Source of the DNA: Neocallimastix lanati (nom. inval.)
Taxonomy: Eukaryota; Neocallimastigomycota; Neocallimastigomycetes; Neocallimastigales; Neocallimastigaceae
Direction: 5' to 3'
Assembly (NCBI GenBank): GCA_016946835.1
Contig: JACVTC010000042.1
Coordinates: 910,001-974,000, forward strand
Length of the DNA: 64,000 nucleotides
Positions 56,387 to 64,000 of the stretch are shown one piece after another (the first letter of the stretch is position 1; every line of letters starts with the position of its first letter). The position numbers and the translations under genes are program-made. The notes below the pieces were generated by a model, which saw only the letters and a list, made by a program, of their open reading frames with translations, was not told the DNA's origin and ran no database searches.

Positions 56387-58893
56387 ATGGATAAAAAGAA
56401 CAAGAGTAATAAAGCACCCGAAAACACAAGAAAAACCACAAGGAGTGGTTCACTAAAGAGTTCGGTTGGAAGTGTGGCTGCAGAAAGCAGTCCTACGCCT
56501 GTATATGCACCTCCATCTCGACGCCAAAATACAGGAGACAAGAAAACGGTTAGTACTCCTGAAAAACCAGCTGTTTCAAAACCAAAACCAGCTGCGGCGC
56601 CTGAGAAGAGTCAACCCGAGGCTAGTAAACCTGAAGCTAGCAAGCCAGGGACTAATCAAGGAGAAAGTTCAAGTAAAAATGTTAATGCTGGAGCGATGGA
56701 CTTTGCTGCTTTGCTGAATAAGAAGATGGAGGAATTTAAGAACATGATGATAAGCACTCAGCAACAGAAGACTGTAATGATAGAACAGATGCAAACACAA
56801 AATGAAATGAGATTTGCAAAAATTGAAGCTGAACTTAGCAACTTTATCCCTGCTGTGGACCAACGATTTGGAGAGGTTGAGAGGCGAGTGGATGAAGAGG
56901 AAACTAGTAGCCAGGCTAGTGTGCTAGAGCTTCAGAAGGTACAAACCTACTTGAATCAGCAAATTGCTGAAAGCAGAGAGAAAGAAGAAGTGAAAACTGC
57001 CATGCTGAAACTCAAGCACGAATGGGGTAAGGCCTATGAATACCTCTCAGAGTTTAACAGGCTGAGCAGAATTCTTCAGCTAACAGATGAAACTAGAAGG
57101 TTGCTACTCGTACAACAAGTTAGACCCTCGGTTCGTGAAGCCTTTTATGATCTGCCTGTAGAAAAGCAAACATTAGAAGATTATGTAACGTGTCAAAGGA
57201 GATGTGATACATTCCCCGCGGATTACAAAGATGATTACTTAGAATGACACGAATATAACCGCGAGAGGAGGATAGCCATCATGGCATTACTAGGAATGAT
57301 GGATCCGAGAAGACCCTCTAAGGATATTGAAGCCAAGAGAAGGAAGAACAGCGACAAGATTTAAACGTGCTGTATGATACTGGATCACAGATCAACATGA
57401 TCCATCCGCAGTTGGCGAAAGAGATGGGACTCAAGACTGAAGACCGTCCTTTAACGTTTACTACTGCCGCTGGCAAAGTGCTGATACCACAGATTACTGA
57501 AGAGTTCAAGATCAAGATTAAGCTGGTCGAAGAGCGTACTGTTAAAGTCAAATGGTATGACTTTAAAACGAGATGTAGGCTAGCTGAGGCTATGCCAAGG
57601 ACAATTATCCTAGGTTCGAGATTCATGGATAGACACCTGATTTATAGGAAGGTCGATGTCCATGATCAGCAACCTAAAGTTTATAAAATAGATGGGGAGA
57701 GGCCGGGATTACCAGATGTGGATTCACCAGGGGAATGTGAAGGTGAAAGTATCTACATGGGGCAAGAAATAGATGATATTGAACCAGCTGTACAAAGGGA
57801 GATTCAACCCACAGCGAGAATTACCAAGATCATACAACAGGTTATAGATAACCAAAAGTTAAAAGACACTGTATACGATTTAACAAAACAATTCTACCGT
57901 GAAAGAGGAATTGAATATGCTATAGATTATTATAATTACTTAGTAGATTACGATAAATAGGCGGATTGGTTCAAGGCACAAAAGAGTAAAAATCTAAAGG
58001 AGAATAGAATAAATAAAAACCCTACGAAAAATGTTGCGACAAAAGATAGCCAGGAAAAAGATAATATAGCCTTAATCACACAAGAAGATTCGGTAGCAGA
58101 AACAATTAAGAAAGTGGGGCTAGAAAAGCTGTTATCTATTGGCGAAATTATAGACAAGTATTATGGAGACTTAACTGAAGCCTTCAACGAAGAAATCGCC
58201 GAGACGCTACCAGAACACAGGCCTTACGACTGTAAAATCGAGTTAGAGCCTGATGTGCCACTATATAAAGGAGCTATCTATCCAACAAGTCCTAGAGAAG
58301 AAAAAGCGCTAAAAGAATATATTGATGAGAATTTAGCCAAAGGGTTTATAAGACGATCAGAATCTCCGGCAGGTTATCCTGTACTGTTTGTACCCAAAAA
58401 GTCTGGTGAGTTACGACTTTGCATGGATTATCGTAAGCTGAACCAATGGACCAAGCGCAATGCCAATCCGATCCCAAAAATTAGTGCAGTGTTCGAAGCT
58501 ATGAAAGGAGCAGTAGTGTTCTCCAAGTTCGACCTAAAATCTGCCTACAACTTGGTACGAATTCGAGAAGGTGATGAGTACAAGACAGCCTTCAACACCA
58601 AATTTGGACACTTCGAGCATTTGGTAATGCCTTTTGGTTTAACCAATGGGCCAACGGTGTTCCAAAGCTTCGTGAATGATGTCTTCAGCGAGAACATCGG
58701 GAAGTAAGTACTGTCAAGTCTACCTAGATGACATAGTAGTGTATTCAAAAACACTTGAAGAACATGTTCAGCATGTTCGAACCATACTAAAGAAACTGAT
58801 AAAACATAAGCTTTTCGCAAAGATGTTTAAGTGTGAATTGCACAAGCTCAAGATTTCATTTTTAGGTCATGTGGTCAGTATTTGTTATTACTG
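56387..58893 (+). pseudogene. Gypsy-8: gag, protease and N-terminal RT, broken
   Basis: Gag (56387-57247) has the basic N-terminus, MDFAALLNKKMEEFKNMM, a coiled-coil stretch and RPSVREAFYDLPVEKQT, then a TGA after DYLE. A deletion at about 57355 removes the gag tail seen at 36700-36940 and joins directly to protease LYDTGSQINMIHPQL. A TAG at 57958 follows. RT carries LELEPDVPLYKGAIYP-like and LRLCMDYRKLN, LVMPFGLTNGPTVFQ motifs. A 4-bp duplication (AAGTAAGT, about 58703) shifts the frame just before YLDDIVVYS. RT ends at FLGHVVSI; thumb, RNase H and integrase are absent. Clearly more G/C-rich than the genomic background. Confidence 0.85.
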
Positions 58894-59334
58894 AAAATCA
58901 AAAACTTGCTCCATGCAAGTATGATTCTTATATAGTTTTTTGAAAGTTTTAAAAGTTTTACAAGTTTTAACTGATGGTAATTACAAAAATTGTCATTTCG
59001 AAGTCACCTTTTCCAAAGCATCACCCAATTTTCTGGGTTAGAACCATATATATACTCCAGAAATATTTAAAAATAGGGAAAAATAAATACAAAGAAACTA
59101 CTTCTGAAATTGTTGAAATTGCTGATTTTAGGACTAACTATAAAGAAAAAAAAAAGATATGAATATAAAATTAGGTACAAACATCAACTACTAGCTTAAT
59201 ACAGTTATAGAAAATGATAGACGTTGTTAAGAATTATTAATTAAATATAATAGAAGCATTCAAAAATATTAAATTCAAAATATTCATAATTATTTTACCA
59301 TTATTAATATAATTTCATTAAAATTTTCAATTAA

Positions 59335-59365
<31 letters not shown>

Positions 59366-61000
59366 GTAATAATAATAATAATAATAAAAATAATAATAAT
59401 AATAATTGATAAAGAATCACCAAAAAATGATATAAAATTTTCAAAATGTAAAGAAATGTGAATGTATACAATATTTGTATAATGCCGAAATGTATACATT
59501 AATTAAATTAAGTAATTAATATATTATAAATAAATAATTTATACATTAAAATAATTTCAAAAGGGAAATCTTTTGTTAAGAGAAGAATTTATAAAAATTA
59601 TTATTTTTAAAAAAAGTTTATGTAAAAAAAAAAAAAAAAATAAATAAAATAAAAAAATAAATATAAATAATAAATAAATAAATAAATAAGAAAAAAAAAT
59701 GTTTCAATAAATTATTAATGTGTTGAAACATTTTTTTTCTTTATTTAATTTTCAATAATTAAAATACAAATAAATAATAGAAAATTTTCTTTTAAAGATT
59801 TTTTTTTTTTATTTCATTTTATTTTTAGGAATATTTTTAAAATTAGTAAAATGAAATAAAATATGTGGAATATATTTTTGGTAATACAGAAAAAAAAATG
59901 TAAAGAAAAAAAACTTAAAACTTTTTCTGTATAAATTTTTTATATAAATTCTATTTACAATAAAAAAAAAATAGTAAACAAAGAAAAAAAAAAAAATAAA
60001 ATAAAAAATTAGTGAGAAAAAAAAAATAGATTTTTATTTCATTTAAAAAATAAAAATACCTTTTTTTTTTTTTTTTTTTTTTTTTAGTAAAATCTTTATT
60101 TAATTTTTTTTTATTTTATAATATTTTTAGATACATTAAATATTATATTTTATATATTTATTTTTTATTTTTATTTATTTATTTATTTTTTTACTTTAAT
60201 TATTTTTTATTTTTCTAAATTTTTTTCCCCTTTATTCTTAATATTCTAAATATTCTAACTTATTATTTTTAATTATTTATATATATTTTTTATATATTAT
60301 TTTACTAATAGAAATCTTTTTACTATTATTACTATTTAAAATTTTCATTTTTTAAAATTTTTTATTAATATTTTTTGTTTTTGTTTATGTTTAATGCTTG
60401 ATTATCTTAAAAATAAAATTAAGAAACATAAATTATTAATTTAAATTAACTTTATAATAATATATTTAAAATTTATTCCTATTGCTAATTATTTTGATAT
60501 AATTTTTTTTTTTTTTTATATTGATGTTGTTATTTTAAAAATATTATTATATTTTTAATTTAAATCAAATTTCAAATTCACTTTATAATAAGAAATATAA
60601 TACTTAACTCTGTTTTTAATCGTTTATTATTATTATTATTATTACTGTATTTTATAATATATTTTTATGAATTTGTTTTTAATAAAAATGTATATTGATA
60701 AGTTAACATTTTTATTTTCTTTTGATATTTTCAATATTTATATAAAATCAAATAATTTTTGATTTGATAAATATGATAATTTATATATTATATGATTTTT
60801 TGAAAAAAAATTAAAAAATAAAAAATAAAAAAAAAAAAAAAATTTTTTTTTTTTTTTTTTTATTTTTTATTTTTATTATTATTTTTTTATGTTTTGTTTT
60901 GCTTTTTAATTACATGTTAAAAAATATATATTTTTTAATATTTATTAAGTTTATCATATAGAATATCAAATTTAAAATATAAAATGATTTTTCTTTTTAT
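58894..61000. other. AT-rich intergenic DNA
   Basis: After the broken RT, 58894-59200 has no recognisable product. 59500-60960 is almost pure A/T with long A or T runs (59627-59641, 60061-60085, 60833-60865). No gene is supported. The last part is the 3' flank of the protease gene. Confidence 0.6.
59334..59410. repeat. (AAT)n microsatellite
   Basis: About 25 AAT units with three single-base interruptions (AGT, AAA). Confidence 0.9.
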
Positions 61001-61007
61001 TGATGAA

Positions 61008-63636
61008 TTAATTTGTAATACCACACCAATGATCATCTTCAATACCCCATTTTCCATCATTATCTTCGTATTCTATATTATTAGTATTTATACAACATGG
61101 ATATCCTATAATATTGAAATATTTTAAATATAATTTAATATTTATTTAATTTAATTAAATTTTATAAGATTTATATATAAATATATATTTTTTATTATTA
61201 ACTTACCAAATTTAAGAGACCAGCACTATATGATAAAAAATGAAGAAAAAAAAATTATATTACTATTAATATTTATCAATTTTAATATTATAATCAATAT
61301 ATAATACTACTTACAACTTTGGAACAATTATTTATTTTATTATAATAATTTTCAAAAATAGACTTCATTGAAACAGAATATTTTCCGTATTCTTCATTTA
61401 TAATAGTAATAAATTGAAAACATTTATTAGTATATATTTTTTCACATTTTTTTTTTAATTCTTCACCATTGATATTATCTGGGATACTATAATTGTAACA
61501 TTCATTATAATTGAATACAATATTTTTCAGTCTTACATTATTATATTTTGAATTTGAATTAACATATATTGTTTTATTATAATTATCAATAAATCCAAAT
61601 GATTTATATTTCTTAGCAATGGAACAGACAGATTGATTAGCAAATTGACGTTTATAAAATGTTTGACATTTATCTGATTTAAATATCTCTCCTTTACTTA
61701 AAGTTTCACTTTCATTCATATCTTCTTTAATTTCAAATTGGCATTCCTCATTCTCTTTAACTTCTTCTTCACATTCTTCAATTGCCTTTTCTACGGTGGT
61801 ACAATATCCAAATTCACTTTGACATCCATTTTCAATAAGACATTTCTCCCAAGGATCATTTTCGAAAGAAATGCATTCTCCTTCCTTGGAACAACATCCA
61901 CTAGAACAAGAAGAATTTACTCCACTACCACATTTAACGCTAGTATCATCTGGTGAATAAATACTACGTTTACCATTATTAGCATAATAATTAGGGGTAT
62001 TAATGGTTTGAATATTTTCTAAATTATTAATCGCATCTTTGAAAGACAATTGAAGTAACTTTTCCCTCATTGTTTCAGTGGTGTAATTAAATGAAGATTC
62101 AGACATAATTAACGCGGCAATACCTGATACAATAGGAGCTGCACACGAAGTTCCTCCAGTTTCTACAAACGTTTCACTATAATCGTTCGTGAAATTAGCA
62201 CAGGTTACTTCTGCCGGAGCAAATATATCAACACAATCTCCGTAATTAGAATTATACGCTTTAAAATAACCATTTTCATTAATAGCATTGTTTATGGATC
62301 CAACAGTTATAGATTGACGATATCCTGAAAAAGAACTGAAATTTGAGCTTTCCTTACTTTCACATATATTTCTATTTTCGTTACCAGCAGCATCAATAAT
62401 AACAATTCCTTGTTCATTTAAAGCTTTAAGCATATCATCAACCAATTTCAAATAGTATGGCCATCCTAAAGATAAATTAACAACAGTTCTATGAGGAGTA
62501 GCATGTTCTTTAATATAACCTAATGCATAATATGTGGAAACTAAAAAATTATCACAGGTAATCATATGTAAATTGGCTTTTTTAGCTACTCCACTATACT
62601 TTCCTCCAGCAACTGATAAATCCATAATACCATGAAATGGATAATAACCTTCCTTATAAGTACAGTTCTTTTTTTGTTCTTCTGTGGTTTCAATAATTCC
62701 TTTTTCTGTAGCTAAGGCATCACAAGTTACTGTTCTTTCAAAAGGTGTTCCTTCATAAGTATCAAAATCAATGTGATTAGCTATTAAACCTCCATCAATG
62801 GCATAAATATCAATTCCTTGACCAGCAGAACTTGGATAATAATAATTATTATCAATATGTTTACCTTCATAATAATAAGGTGATTGAGAAATTAATGGTA
62901 AATGTTTAAAAGAATAATTACTTGGAATATCTTTAATATCTTGAACATCTTGAACACTGACTTTCTTCCAACCAGTTTCTCTTTTGATAGCTTCAATATT
63001 ATAATATTCAGGTTTATTATGTTTATTAAAAAAATCTTCACTTCTTTTATTCAAATTAAGTTTCACTTCTTCATGAGTATCCATTTGATCATTTCTAATA
63101 ATATTTAATTTTTCATTTTTTTTACAGTATAATACATTTTTCATATTACAAACAGTTTTGGCAGTTTCATCGGAGAGATATGCATTTACAAGCTTGTAAT
63201 TTAAAACATCAGTAATATGCATAACCAAGTTTGATTCGAATGGAATATAATCAGAAGAAGTAGAATTATCAGATTTATTCAACTCCAATGAACGTTTATA
63301 TAATCCATTGTCTTGCTTATTTAAGAATAAAAATTTTTTTCTTTGTTCATTACGTTTTTCCTTAGGAAGAGACTCTAATTCATCAAGCTTTTCATCTAAT
63401 TCACCATTTTCTAATGCATAGGTTTCTTTCATTTTTTCAATGACATCATAGATATCATTCATTCTATCATTGACTAATTCATCAATTTTATTTCGAACTG
63501 TTTGACTTTCTTTATAATAATATTTATCTGATTTATTTCTTAAAATAGCTACAATATAATAAGAATTTTCAGAATGAACGAAAGACACACAATTCAAAAA
63601 AATTAGAACTATCAATGAAAAAAAGTAATTATTCAT
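61008..63636 (-). CDS. Secreted subtilisin-like (S8) protease with CBM18-like and fungal dockerin modules, three exons
   Basis: Exon 1 (63636-61315, 774 residues) starts MNNYFFSLIVLIFLNCVSF, a signal peptide. A charged propeptide-like region follows, then the S8 domain: Asp281 (IYAIDGG), His335 (PFHGIMDLSVAGG), Asn419 (DAAGNEN), Ser497 (GGTSCAAP). The usual HGTH is HGIM with three extra residues. Residues 569-612 resemble CBM18 (CGSGVNSSC, SGCCSKEG, GCQSEFGYC). A Cys-containing tail follows. Intron 1 (61314-61226, GTAAGT...ATAG, 89 bp), a 19-nt exon 2 (61225-61207), intron 2 (61206-61106, GTAAGT...ATAG, 101 bp) and exon 3 (61105-61008) add 38 residues. These carry the anaerobic-fungal dockerin pattern CWSL..GYPCC...Y.DNDGKWG.E...WCGI. 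The total is about 812 residues. It would be secreted and held on a cellulosome; its substrate is unknown. Without splicing the frame ends six codons into intron 1. Confidence 0.92.
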
Positions 63637-64000
63637 TTTTTTTTTAATTTTTTAATAATTATTATTATAATATTATTTTAGTTTTTAGCAATATTTTCTA
63701 ATTTTTTATTTTTTTTTTTTTTTAATTTTATATTAATAATATTTCTAATATTATAATATATCTTTTAATTTAAAATATTTTAAATATTATTAATATTCAA
63801 ATTTTTTTTAAATATTTTATAATTTTGTTTTGTAAAGAAAAAAAGAATAATAATTTTGTATTTATATACTCACGAAAAAAAACTAAAAATATATTTATTA
63901 TTTACTTATTTATTTATTTATTATTTACTTATTATTTATTTATAATTAAAATATATAAAAGAAAATTCTTTTTATTCTTTTATTTTTTTTATTTTTTTTA
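63637..64000 (-). promoter_or_regulatory. Upstream region of the protease gene
   Basis: A T-rich tract on the plus strand (A-rich leader for the gene) directly precedes the ATG. More A/T runs follow at 63710-63725. TATATAAA-like words occur around 63950-63960 on the plus strand. No specific regulatory site can be supported. Confidence 0.4.

Noticed and set aside
53750-57960. RIP-like C-to-T mutation as the cause of stops in the gypsy copies
   Set aside because: Some stops are CAA/CAG to TAA/TAG or TGG to TAG/TGA. Others (GAG to TAA, AGA to TGA or TAA) are not transitions, and indels are common, so no clear bias is supported.
58974-59162. 62-codon plus-strand frame after Gypsy-8
   Set aside because: No motif from RT, RNase H or integrase can be found, and it follows a broken RT. 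I treat it as chance.

Overview
The window looks like a chromosome segment of an anaerobic gut fungus (Neocallimastigomycota). Intergenic DNA is extremely AT-rich, with long A/T tracts. The only clear host gene (61008-63636, minus) is a secreted subtilisin-like protease with a CBM18-type cysteine module. It ends, after two small introns, in a dockerin of the kind known from anaerobic fungal cellulosomes.

Nearly everything else is retrotransposon, much of it nested. For reference I name the families here. Copia-1 (5951-10423, minus, truncated) and Copia-2 (18072-33953, plus) are Ty1/copia. Gypsy-1 (25436-33229, minus) is a nearly pristine Ty3/gypsy element with intact gag and pol in a -1 frameshift arrangement. 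Gypsy-2 (43614-49957, plus), Gypsy-3 (43400-51805, minus), Gypsy-4 (35158-36290, minus) and Gypsy-6 (2831-4650, minus) are decayed chromodomain-type elements. Gypsy-5, -7 and -8 (36325-37755, 53355-55049, 56387-58893) are visibly more GC-rich remnants of related lineages. Three LTR families occur mostly as solo LTRs. LTR-B is the chromovirus LTR and carries a tRNA-like module. LTR-C is about 550 bp. LTR-D is about 1 kb and rich in covarying hairpins. A complete MULE DNA transposon with a FLYWCH-type transposase (14520-17004) has a 9-bp target duplication.

Exact target-site duplications (TSDs) let the insertions be ordered. The Gypsy-4 LTR was hit by LTR-D (TTCTT), which was hit by Copia-2 (CCTTT). 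The Copia-2 3' LTR was hit by LTR-B (GAATT), which was hit by LTR-C (TAACT). At the end of LTR-C sit Gypsy-1 (CATA) and another LTR-D (TACAT). Separately, Gypsy-3 was hit by Gypsy-2 (GTAAC), whose 5' LTR was hit by LTR-D (ACTAA). An LTR-D copy at 12.5-13.8 kb was hit by LTR-B (CTTAT).

The strongest candidates for something undescribed are these. (1) LTR-D has a multi-stem RNA fold, including a possible H-type pseudoknot, supported by compensatory changes between copies. (2) Different LTR elements repeatedly inserted 15-22 bp from the LTR-B 5' end, just upstream of its tRNA-like module. (3) The protease dockerin is joined through a 19-nt exon. Primer-site variety is also notable: a likely half-tRNA-Lys primer in both copia elements, a self-priming site in the chromovirus, and a conventional tRNA 3'-end site in Gypsy-1.
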